From positions 205,321-269,320 of the forward strand of contig NZ_FNEQ01000011.1 in the NCBI RefSeq assembly GCF_900100205.1: a stretch of DNA of 64,000 nucleotides, given 5' to 3'. The notes under the pieces were generated by a model, which was not told the DNA's origin, did no database searches, and was given only the letters and a program-made list of their open reading frames with translations. This document shows, piece after piece, positions 25,501-32,747 of the stretch (position 1 is the first letter of the stretch; each line of letters starts with the position of its first letter). The DNA is from Duganella sp. OV510 (GTDB lineage: Bacteria > Pseudomonadota > Gammaproteobacteria > Burkholderiales > Burkholderiaceae_D). The position numbers and the translations under genes were made by a program.

Positions 25501-26019
25501 ATGGCATCAGTCAACAAAGTCATCATCGTCGGCAATCTGGGTCGCGATCCGGAAATTCGCTACATGCCTAGCGGTGATGCGATCGCCAACATCGCAGTGG
25601 CGACTTCTTACAAATCGAAAGACCGCAATACCGGTGAGCAGAAAGAGCTGACCGAGTGGCACCGTATTTCGTTCTTCGGCCGTCTGGCGGAAATCGTCGG
25701 CCAGTACCTGAAAAAAGGCTCGTCGGTCTACGTCGAAGGCCGCCTGCAGACCCGCAAGTACACCGACAAGGATGGCGTAGAAAAGTACGCAACCGACATC
25801 ATCGCTGAAAACATGCAGATGCTGGGCGGTCGCGCCGGCATGGGCGGCGACGCTGGCGGCGACGACAGCGGTTACGGCGGTGGCGGTGGCTACGAAGCCC
25901 CACCACAGCGCCAGGCTCCGGCCCCGCGCCCGCAAATGGCGCCACCGGCCCCGGCACCACGCCCGGCTCCGCGTCCAGCGCCGAATTTCTCGGATATGGA
26001 TGACGATATTCCGTTCTGA
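25501..26019 (+). CDS. ssb: Single-stranded DNA-binding protein
   Basis: A 172-residue SSB that coats single-stranded DNA in replication, recombination and repair. The OB-fold spans about residues 1-110 (VNKVIIVGNLGRDPEIRYM, EWHRISFFGRLAEI, KKGSSVYVEGRL). A Gly-rich then Pro/Ala-rich linker of about 55 residues leads to the acidic tip DMDDDIPF that recruits partner proteins. TTGGAG lies just upstream of the ATG. An intrinsic terminator follows. Its usual divergent neighbour uvrA is on the far side of the cobalamin block. Confidence 0.98.
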   Translation: MASVNKVIIVGNLGRDPEIRYMPSGDAIANIAVATSYKSKDRNTGEQKELTEWHRISFFGRLAEIVGQYLKKGSSVYVEGRLQTRKYTDKDGVEKYATDIIAENMQMLGGRAGMGGDAGGDDSGYGGGGGYEAPPQRQAPAPRPQMAPPAPAPRPAPRPAPNFSDMDDDIPF

Positions 26020-26041
26020 TCGGTTTCGCAGCTGAACTTTA

Positions 26042-26078
26042 AAAAAAGCCCGTGCACGTTGCTGTGACGGGCTTTTTT
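26042..26078 (+). terminator. Intrinsic terminator of ssb
   Basis: AAAAAAGCCCGT (26042-26053) pairs with ACGGGCTTTTTT (26067-26078); the GC stem is followed by a T-run, and the A-tract makes it potentially bidirectional. Confidence 0.85.
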
Positions 26079-26098
26079 CTTGCCTCACAAATTTTCCC

Positions 26099-27118
26099 AT
26101 GATCTCAAGCCAACTACTATTTCTCTTTAGCGCCCTGGGCGCCGTCAACGGGATTTTCCTGGCGTTGTATCTTTTCAGCCGCCGGTCGAATCGCCTGGGG
26201 AACAGCTTGTTGGGTGCTTTGTTGCTGGCGATAAGTATCCGAACCTTCAAATCGACTGTTTATTATTTCAATCCCGATCTCGCAGTGGAGTTTTTGAAGT
26301 TTGGTTTATCGGCCTGCTTGCTGATCGGGCCACTGACTTATCTGTATGTGCATAGCAGCCTTGCGGATCTTGCACAGCGTGCCCCAAGCCGGCACTGGCA
26401 CAAGCATCTGTTGCTGACATTGGTTCTCATCGTTGCAGGAATCGTTTTCCCTTATGCTAAATATCCGGGTAGCTGGTATTACTTCGTTTGTGGCATTCAT
26501 GCCTACTGGTTCTTCTATTTATTGCTGGCGGGCTGGCAGCTGTGGAGATCACGTGCCCTGTTATCCAGCTTCCGCCAAAAGCCGCTTTTATTCAGCGCTT
26601 ATTTCGGCAGTTTCTTAATATTGATCGCTTATGTCAGCACGGCGTTTACTTCGTATATCGTCGGTGCATTGTCGTTTACTTTCTCGATTCACCTGACCAT
26701 CTTGTCGTATTTTTTGCAAAACGAGAAAAAAGAGAAGTATCAGAATAGAAAACTGAATGAGAAAGACGCCGCTGCATTGCTGGAAGCACTGGATAAAGTC
26801 ATGCGTGAACAGCAGCTATACCTGAATCCAGTGTTGAGCCTGGCGTTGCTGGCCAAGAAGGTGGGCAATCTTCAAACGACGATTTCTCAGGTAATCAATG
26901 AAAATTCCGGAAAGAGCTTCAATCTCTATATCAATGAGTTCCGTATTCAGCATGCCAAGAGCCTGCTGGTCAGCGATGCTCACCTGAACATGGAACTGGT
27001 GGCCGAACGCAGTGGTTTTAATTCCAATTCCACTTTCTTTGCTGCGTTCAAAAAAATTACGGGTCAGACGCCTGCCAGCTACCGGTCTGCGTTCATGGCC
27101 GAACAAGCCGCGTCCTAG
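26099..27118 (+). CDS. Membrane-anchored AraC family regulator (7TM-type)
   Basis: A 339-residue protein with about six or seven hydrophobic helices in residues 1-215 and a C-terminal AraC DNA-binding domain (about 230-335, with LALLAKKVGNLQTTISQVINE and AERSGFNSNSTFFAAFKKIT). The layout suggests direct signal transduction from membrane to DNA. Base composition is clearly less GC-rich than in neighbours. ATG 26099 lacks a good ribosome binding site. Its probable targets are the two exported proteins just downstream. Confidence 0.85.
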   Translation: MISSQLLFLFSALGAVNGIFLALYLFSRRSNRLGNSLLGALLLAISIRTFKSTVYYFNPDLAVEFLKFGLSACLLIGPLTYLYVHSSLADLAQRAPSRHWHKHLLLTLVLIVAGIVFPYAKYPGSWYYFVCGIHAYWFFYLLLAGWQLWRSRALLSSFRQKPLLFSAYFGSFLILIAYVSTAFTSYIVGALSFTFSIHLTILSYFLQNEKKEKYQNRKLNEKDAAALLEALDKVMREQQLYLNPVLSLALLAKKVGNLQTTISQVINENSGKSFNLYINEFRIQHAKSLLVSDAHLNMELVAERSGFNSNSTFFAAFKKITGQTPASYRSAFMAEQAAS

Positions 27119-27190
27119 AGCGGCAATCCGCTCCGGAATCATCTATCCGGAGTCCGGAATTATGGTTTTCGACCATGGACGCCGACACTC

Positions 27191-27267
27191 ATCCTAAGCT
27201 GGTATCCGGCAGCGCACTTCGCGCCGGCCACCGTACATGCCTTCGGAAAAAAGGTAAAGCTTAGGAT
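27191..27267 (+). promoter_or_regulatory. Inverted repeat bracketing the leader of the DJ-1 family gene
   Basis: ATCCTAAGCT (27191-27200) and AGCTTAGGAT (27258-27267) are perfectly complementary, 57 bases apart, and the second arm holds the AGGA ribosome binding site of the gene starting at 27273. In the RNA it would mask translation. As DNA it could instead be a pair of half-sites for the AraC regulator. Confidence 0.4.
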
Positions 27268-27272
27268 AATGT

Positions 27273-28391
27273 ATGACTCAATATAGCTTCTGGCGCGTCT
27301 TCCTTGGTATGGTGTTTTTATTCTGTCTTGCTCCCGCCAGAGCGGATGATACAAGTCAGATCAGCCACACATTAACGGACTATATGGAAGGCACGGCAAA
27401 TGGCGATCCCGGCAGGCTAAAAAACGCGTTTCATCCCGATTTCAAACTATATGCGGTCGATGCTGCCGGCAAGTTATTGATACGCTCCGGCGAACAATAT
27501 ATTGCGGATATAAAACCGGGCGAGAAAATCAACCGCATCGGACGTATCCTGTCCATCGATCTGGAGGGTACAGTGGCGACGGCAAAGGTAGAGATACTGA
27601 TGCCGGGTTTCAGGCTCTACACGGATTACTTCCTGCTGGTGAAATACCAGAATCAATGGAAAATCGTGCAGAAGAGTTATACCTGGAAAGCAGCGCCCCA
27701 GAGGCAAGGCAAAATCCTTTTTGTTACCTCAAACAAGGATACCTACGGCAATACCAAAATCAACGCGGCCAATCATTTTCAAGAGATAAGCATCGCCTAT
27801 GACGTATTCACAAAAAATGGCTATGCGGTGGACTTTGTCAGCCCTGACGGTGGCGCCATTCCGCTAGGTTATATCGAAACATCGGACAAGACGCAGAAGG
27901 GCTATCTGTATAACGCCGAGTTCATGCACCAGCTCAAAACGACGCGCAAGCCGGAGAGCATCAACGCTGCCGACTACCAGGCGGTCTATTACAGTGGCGG
28001 TGGCTCGGCCATGTTCGGCGTCGCCGACAACATCGATATCCAGAATCTGGCCTCCGCCATCTACGCCAAGGGCGGCGTTGTATCCGCCATCTGTCATGGC
28101 ACGGCAGGCATAGTCAATGTAAAAAATAAGGATGGTTCCTCCATCGTCGCGAACAAAAAAATCACCGGCTTCCCCGACATGTTTGAAGACACGGAAGCTG
28201 CGTATTACAAAGCCTTCCCGTTCTCGATCGATAAAGAAATCACCAGGAATGGCGGCAATTTTGTCTACGCCAAAACGTGGGCAAGCAACTTCGTCGTTAC
28301 GGACGGTCATATCGTCACTGGCCAGGACCCTTCTGCTACCGCTGCTGTCGCCCAAAAAGTCATCGATACGCTGAAGGGGAATCAGCCATGA
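27273..28391 (+). CDS. Exported NTF2-like / DJ-1-PfpI fusion protein
   Basis: A 372-residue protein with a signal peptide (about 1-24, ending ARADD). An NTF2/lumazine-binding-like domain fills residues 30-140 (DYMEGTANGDPGRLKNAFHP), and a DJ-1/PfpI domain fills 147-370. The DJ-1 nucleophile is Cys274 in SAICHGTAGIV and the oxyanion-side GGGSAMFG is present. Comparable NTF2 plus DJ-1 fusions are seen in stress or detoxification contexts; no reaction can be claimed here. It overlaps the next gene by four bases and follows the AraC regulator. Confidence 0.8.
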   Translation: MTQYSFWRVFLGMVFLFCLAPARADDTSQISHTLTDYMEGTANGDPGRLKNAFHPDFKLYAVDAAGKLLIRSGEQYIADIKPGEKINRIGRILSIDLEGTVATAKVEILMPGFRLYTDYFLLVKYQNQWKIVQKSYTWKAAPQRQGKILFVTSNKDTYGNTKINAANHFQEISIAYDVFTKNGYAVDFVSPDGGAIPLGYIETSDKTQKGYLYNAEFMHQLKTTRKPESINAADYQAVYYSGGGSAMFGVADNIDIQNLASAIYAKGGVVSAICHGTAGIVNVKNKDGSSIVANKKITGFPDMFEDTEAAYYKAFPFSIDKEITRNGGNFVYAKTWASNFVVTDGHIVTGQDPSATAAVAQKVIDTLKGNQP

Positions 28392-30067
28392 AAGTGCATA
28401 ACAAGTTTCTCCTGATTGGCTGCCTGGTGCTGTTGCCTTTCACGGCACGTGCCAATGATGTGCAGGCCTTCGACAACATCTTTACCGATGTCAACTCGCC
28501 CGACAAGCCAGCCGTAGCAGTCGCTTTGCTGAAGAAAGATAAAGTCATTTATCAAAAATCTTTTGGCAGCGCCAATCTTGAATACAAGGCGGCTGCCACC
28601 GTCGATACCAAGTTTCAGGTGGACACGCTGGCCTGGGAGTTTATTGCCTATGCCACGCTGCTGCTGGAAGACCAGGGAAAAATACGGCTGGATGACGATA
28701 TCCGAAAATACCTGCCGGAGTTGCCCGTGTTCGACCATCAGGTCACGATCAATCATTTGTTGAGTTCAACGGATGGCATCTATGGCTACAAGGTGTTGAG
28801 GTCGCTGGCGGGATGGGAATCGAAAACAGCGGGCCAGCAACAGGCCGTCATGCAGCTGGTAAAGCGGCAGAAGTCCTTGAATTTCCGCCCGGGGACTGAG
28901 TTTTCACCTGGCGGCAATACCAGGCTGATACTGCTGGCGAACATTGTGGAAGCCGTGTCGGGGCAATCATTCGACGCGTTCTGCAAGACGCATATCTTTG
29001 AGCCCCTGGGCATGACGAATACGCTGTTTGTCTACGATGACCAGACAGTGCTGGGCAATGTGGCGGTGCCGTATCGGGATGCGGGCAAGGGCGTGTACAA
29101 GCTGGACTATGGCAGTAGCAGCGCCGCCGGTCCGGTCAATCTGTATGCATCGATTAAAGACCTGGCGACCTGGCGATCCCATGTCTTGTCGCGCGCCGAG
29201 GCAAGCAGACTCGACCGGCCGATCAAGCTGGATAGTGGTGTGGTGATCAGAGATATCTCCAGCATCTCGATCTACGGCCAGCAGCATGCCGGCAAGGAGA
29301 GGGGCATTGCCAAGATCTACCAGCTTGGCAGTTTCGGCGGCTACGCGAGTTCCATTTTCCGTTTCCCGGCACAAGAGATCACCGTCATCGTCCTCAGTTC
29401 GGGATTGGCTTACAACGGAAGTTATGGCATGCGCCTGGCGGCAACGCTGTTAAAGAATGATTTCCTTGAGGAAGAGACGATCGATTACAGCAAAATCAAA
29501 CGTGTGGCCTTGCCTCCCGAGCAGCTGAAGAAATTCGAAGGAAATTATTGGAACAAGGAACGCGGCATCCCGGCAAAAGCGTATGTCAAAAACGGCGTTC
29601 TGCACTACAGCAGAGTGGAAGGAACTGAACGGGTTTTAATTCCGTTGGACGAGACGCTGTTCCAGATGCAGATAGACGGGGATGACCATTACCACATCAA
29701 ATTTGTAGGGCAGAATATGCATTTTTCCATGAGTGGCAGCGATCCGATTATTTTTGAACCGCATATTCCAGCGCAGTACACCAGGACCGAACTGGCGCAG
29801 TTTGCCGGCGTTTTCTATAGTGACGAGCTCAATTCTTCTTTCGTGCTCGAAGAGCACAACGGGATACTAACCGCCAGCAATATACGCGTTGGGCAGATCA
29901 AGCTGAAACCGGTCAAAAAGGATGTGTTCTACGGGGATAAAAGCTTTATGGCAGGCGTTCAGTTCAAGCGCGGCAAGAATAATGACGTGCTTGGATTTCA
30001 GGTCGTCGTTGATGAGGCCAGGAACCTGGAATTCAAGAAAATCCCCACGGTGGCCGGTACGCGCTGA
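28388..30067 (+). CDS. Beta-lactamase-fold (class C-like) exported protein, probable pseudoenzyme
   Basis: A 559-residue protein with a signal peptide (about 1-21, ending TARAND). Residues about 30-360 align with serine beta-lactamase/D-alanyl-D-alanine carboxypeptidase-fold proteins: the block normally reading F-x-I-G-S-x-x-K-x-F is here FQVDTLAWEF, so Ser becomes Thr80 and Lys becomes Trp83. The Tyr-x-Asn motif region reads FSPGGNTRL, without the Tyr. HLLSSTDGIYGY and RLDDDIRKYLPELP show the fold is kept. A C-terminal domain of about 170 residues follows. It probably binds rather than cleaves a ligand. The start is set by overlap with the preceding stop. Confidence 0.82.
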   Translation: MKVHNKFLLIGCLVLLPFTARANDVQAFDNIFTDVNSPDKPAVAVALLKKDKVIYQKSFGSANLEYKAAATVDTKFQVDTLAWEFIAYATLLLEDQGKIRLDDDIRKYLPELPVFDHQVTINHLLSSTDGIYGYKVLRSLAGWESKTAGQQQAVMQLVKRQKSLNFRPGTEFSPGGNTRLILLANIVEAVSGQSFDAFCKTHIFEPLGMTNTLFVYDDQTVLGNVAVPYRDAGKGVYKLDYGSSSAAGPVNLYASIKDLATWRSHVLSRAEASRLDRPIKLDSGVVIRDISSISIYGQQHAGKERGIAKIYQLGSFGGYASSIFRFPAQEITVIVLSSGLAYNGSYGMRLAATLLKNDFLEEETIDYSKIKRVALPPEQLKKFEGNYWNKERGIPAKAYVKNGVLHYSRVEGTERVLIPLDETLFQMQIDGDDHYHIKFVGQNMHFSMSGSDPIIFEPHIPAQYTRTELAQFAGVFYSDELNSSFVLEEHNGILTASNIRVGQIKLKPVKKDVFYGDKSFMAGVQFKRGKNNDVLGFQVVVDEARNLEFKKIPTVAGTR

Positions 30068-30073
30068 GCGCCT

Positions 30074-30553
30074 TCACTTCGCCGGCAAGATCTCCTTGCG
30101 GAACCAGTTGTCGAGCATCTGCTTCTCGTAGCCGTACAGGTCTTGCTGGTACATATTGAAGCCCATCTGGTAATTCGGGTCGGCCAGTTTTTTCTCGCCG
30201 CTGCTGATAACCTTGCCGTCCTGTTCGATGCTGTAGCGCAGGTGGATGCGTGGCCAGTCGGCCTGGCCTTTGGTGACGCGGATATCGCGCACCGGGACGC
30301 GGGGGAAGACATCGCCCGCCAGGTCGATATCGAGGAACTCCACTTTCAGCACCTGGCCGGCTGGAAGCTGCCCGGACAACTTGTTCAGGTGTTCGGTGAA
30401 GTTGTACTCCATCGTTTCCAGGTCCTTGTAATGGCGCGGCACATCGGTCATCTCGGTCGCGTTGATGTAGCTGACGTTGGCTTCGGCGGCGACGCTGCCC
30501 GCAGTAAGTGCGAAGACGATTGCGACAGCGGTTTTCAATGCAGACGTTTTCAT
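30074..30553 (-). CDS. DUF3016 domain-containing exported protein
   Basis: A 159-residue protein with a signal peptide (about 1-23, ending GSVAAEA). The remainder matches the small DUF3016 family of proteobacterial periplasmic proteins (VSYINATEMTDVPR at the start, KVEFLDIDLAGD in the middle, NWFRKEILPAK at the end). Function unknown. It is convergent with the beta-lactamase-fold gene. Confidence 0.8.
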   Translation of the reverse strand: MKTSALKTAVAIVFALTAGSVAAEANVSYINATEMTDVPRHYKDLETMEYNFTEHLNKLSGQLPAGQVLKVEFLDIDLAGDVFPRVPVRDIRVTKGQADWPRIHLRYSIEQDGKVISSGEKKLADPNYQMGFNMYQQDLYGYEKQMLDNWFRKEILPAK

Positions 30554-30643
30554 GGCGGTCTCTTATACAAAGTATTGTTGGGAGACTATACGCCTTTTTG
30601 GCCAGGGCCCCGTCGCACGGCGTGTGCGGCGGGGCTTCGCTAC

Positions 30644-30943
30644 TCAGGCGCGCAGCTGCAGGATCTCGACCTGGCGGTCCGCCAGCAGCGGCAGGGCGCG
30701 ACCGATCACCAGCGACTGGTAGTGCTCGGACTGGCGATGCGCTTCCAGTGCCGCTTCGTCGCGGTAGTGCTCCAGTAGTAGCACACTGTGAGGCTGATCG
30801 ACGCCCCGGTAGGCTTCGTAGCCGAGGCAGCCAGCTTCGGCCAGCGACTTGGGACGCATTTCCGCCACGATCGCCAGCACCTCGCCCAGCTTGCCGTCCA
30901 CCGGCTGCCAGCGGGCGACGACGGTGATGCCGCCGGCGCTCAT
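30644..30943 (-). CDS. Antibiotic biosynthesis monooxygenase (ABM) domain protein
   Basis: A 99-residue ferredoxin-like dimeric alpha-beta barrel protein of the ABM/YgiN type, usually a quinol or small-molecule monooxygenase without cofactor. The pattern includes VVARWQPVDGKLGEVL, LGYEAYRGVDQPHSVLLLEHYRDEAALEAH split over residues 37-68, and HYQSL. The start at 30943 follows AAGGAG and overlaps the preceding DJ-1 gene stop by four bases, so the two form an operon. The substrate is unknown; YgiN-type proteins often accompany quinone stress responses. Confidence 0.82.
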   Translation of the reverse strand: MSAGGITVVARWQPVDGKLGEVLAIVAEMRPKSLAEAGCLGYEAYRGVDQPHSVLLLEHYRDEAALEAHRQSEHYQSLVIGRALPLLADRQVEILQLRA

Positions 30944-31620
30944 GCTGCTGCTCCTTGCAGGGCTTTGACGATTTCCTTGGCCAGCGCGCCGCCCGAGGCG
31001 GGGTTCTGGCCAGTCATCAGGCGGCCGTCGACCACGACCTTTTCCTGCCACACATCGGCCGAGGCGTAGATCGCGCCTTCTTCGCGCAGCGCGGTTTCCA
31101 GATTGAACGGTACGTCGGCCTGGGCGTAGCCGGCTTCTTCGTCATTCGAGAACGAGGTCAGCTTGCGGCCGTGCACCAGTGGCGTGCCATCTTCCAGCTT
31201 GACGCCGAGGAAGGCTGCCGGGCCGTGGCAGACGGCGGCAACGATCTTGCCGGCTTCCCAGGCGCTGACCACGGCGCGTTTGACGTCGGGATCATGGGCG
31301 ATGTCGACCATCGGGCCGAGGCCGCCAGGGAAGAAGATGGCGTCATAGTCGCGCACATCGACTTCTGCCAGCTTGCGGCTATGGTTCAGGCGGCGAATCG
31401 CGGCGCTGTTGCGGAAGGCCAGTTGCGCCGGGTCGGCGCCGTCGTAGCCGTCTTCCGGGATGGCGCCGCCCATTGGCGACGCGTATTCGACAGCGATGCC
31501 GGCTTGTTCGAACACCTCGACCGGGTGCGCGACTTCAGGGAAGAAATAACCGGTGGGACGTTTGTTCGGGCCAATCTCTGCAGCGTTTGTCAAAATAAAC
31601 AGTACGTGTTTGATGCTCAT
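30940..31620 (-). CDS. Type 1 glutamine amidotransferase-like (DJ-1/PfpI, Hsp31 group)
   Basis: A 226-residue cytoplasmic protein. The DJ-1/PfpI nucleophile elbow is in AAVCHGPAAFLGVKL (Cys near residue 129), and the Glu-bearing GGLGPM region lies upstream. The closest groups are Hsp31/YajL-like glyoxalase III or deglycase-type proteins, and glyoxal/methylglyoxal handling is possible. Upstream lies a divergent LysR gene; the ABM gene is coupled downstream. Confidence 0.85.
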   Translation of the reverse strand: MSIKHVLFILTNAAEIGPNKRPTGYFFPEVAHPVEVFEQAGIAVEYASPMGGAIPEDGYDGADPAQLAFRNSAAIRRLNHSRKLAEVDVRDYDAIFFPGGLGPMVDIAHDPDVKRAVVSAWEAGKIVAAVCHGPAAFLGVKLEDGTPLVHGRKLTSFSNDEEAGYAQADVPFNLETALREEGAIYASADVWQEKVVVDGRLMTGQNPASGGALAKEIVKALQGAAA

Positions 31621-31723
31621 GATAAGCTCCTGTGGTTTGAAAGAATCCCGTAATGTCGCGGGGTTGAGGTAACTATAGGCGCATCGGCCAGGCGGCGGTA
31701 GATACTGCTATGATGACTCAGTG

Positions 31724-31736
31724 TCAAATTATTTGA
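31724..31736 (+). promoter_or_regulatory. LysR-type T-N11-A palindrome between the divergent genes
   Basis: TCAAATTATTTGA is a perfect 6-1-6 dyad and fits the LysR T-N11-A recognition rule. It lies eight bases before the LysR ATG at 31744 and about 105 bases from the DJ-1 start, which suits autorepression with activation of the divergent pair. Confidence 0.5.
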
Positions 31737-31743
31737 GCCAATC

Positions 31744-32643
31744 ATGAGTAATCCTTCGCCAATACTTGATGAACTGCGCGCCATGGCCATCTTCGCCACC
31801 GTGGTGCGCAGTGGCAGTTTCGCTGCCGGTGCCCGCGCGCTGGGACTGACGCGCGCCGTGGTCAGTCATCACGTCCGCACGCTGGAGGCCAAGCTGGGCG
31901 TGCCGCTGGCGCAGCGCAGCACCCGCAGCTTCAGCCTGACGCCGGCCGGCGAGGCGTTCCGCGTGCATTGCGAGCGCTTGCTGGATGAGGCCAACGATGG
32001 CATCCGGGGCATGGAATTGCTGCGGGCCGAGCCGCGCGGCGAGGTGCGCATCACCTGTTCGCATCACTTCGGCAGCAAGCGCATCATGCCGGCGCTGCTG
32101 GAGTTCCGCCGCCGCTATCCGGCGATACGTGTGCATGTGGCGATGAATGACGCCAATGTCGATCTGGTGCAGCAAGGGATAGAGCTGGCGGTGCGCGCCG
32201 GCCCGCTGGCGGATTCATCGCTGGTGGCGCGGCGGTTGGTGCGCGAGCCGACCATGTTGTGCGCTTCGCCGGCGTATTTGCGCCGCTACCGCGCGCCGTC
32301 CGCAGTGGATGAACTGGAGCAGCATCGCTGGGTGATCTATCCGCCGACGCAGCGCGCCGCCACGGTGCGCATCGATGGCAAGGAGATGCAGATTCCGGTA
32401 AAGGGCGATGTGGTCACCGACAGCGCCGCCGCGCGCCTGGCTTTCGTGCTGGCCGGCGAAGGCATCGCCCGTCTGCCAGCGTATGACGCGGCGTCGCTGC
32501 TGGCAACGGGAGAACTGGTCCACGTGCTGCCGGAAGCGCAGACCGCGCCGCTGGAAATCTACCTGGTGCATTCGCAACGCATCGGCCCGAGCGCCCGCCT
32601 GCTGCGCGATTTCCTGCTGGATGCAGGAGCACAGGCTGACTAA
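31744..32643 (+). CDS. LysR family transcriptional regulator
   Basis: A 299-residue regulator. The winged helix-turn-helix lies near the N-terminus (about residues 11-70; ARALGLTRAVVSHHVRTLEA recognition region), followed by a LysR substrate-binding domain of the CrgA/aromatic-stress type (FRRRYPAIRVHVAMND, GIELAVRAGPL). It is divergent from the DJ-1/ABM pair, which it probably controls through the T-N11-A site at 31724. The inducer is unknown but is likely an electrophile or quinone, judging from the targets. Confidence 0.9.
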   Translation: MSNPSPILDELRAMAIFATVVRSGSFAAGARALGLTRAVVSHHVRTLEAKLGVPLAQRSTRSFSLTPAGEAFRVHCERLLDEANDGIRGMELLRAEPRGEVRITCSHHFGSKRIMPALLEFRRRYPAIRVHVAMNDANVDLVQQGIELAVRAGPLADSSLVARRLVREPTMLCASPAYLRRYRAPSAVDELEQHRWVIYPPTQRAATVRIDGKEMQIPVKGDVVTDSAAARLAFVLAGEGIARLPAYDAASLLATGELVHVLPEAQTAPLEIYLVHSQRIGPSARLLRDFLLDAGAQAD

Positions 32644-32652
32644 ACACCCTCC

Positions 32653-32680
32653 CTTTACGCAACTTTACGCAGCTTATAGT
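32653..32680 (+). promoter_or_regulatory. Candidate promoter of the sedolisin gene with direct repeat
   Basis: TATAGT at 32675-32680 fits a -10 element. The nonamer CTTTACGCA occurs twice, at 32653-32661 and 32663-32671, exactly 10 bases apart in place of a clear -35, suggesting an activator bound on one helix face. Confidence 0.35.
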
Positions 32681-32747
32681 CAGGCTGTAAATATTTCCGC
32701 ATGGGAATTTGATAGCATCTGCTGACCCTCTCACATGCGAGATCGTC

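Noticed and set aside
26099..30067. Prophage or genomic island with integrase
   Set aside because: Composition is unusual, but no integrase, tRNA, phage or flanking direct repeat is seen.
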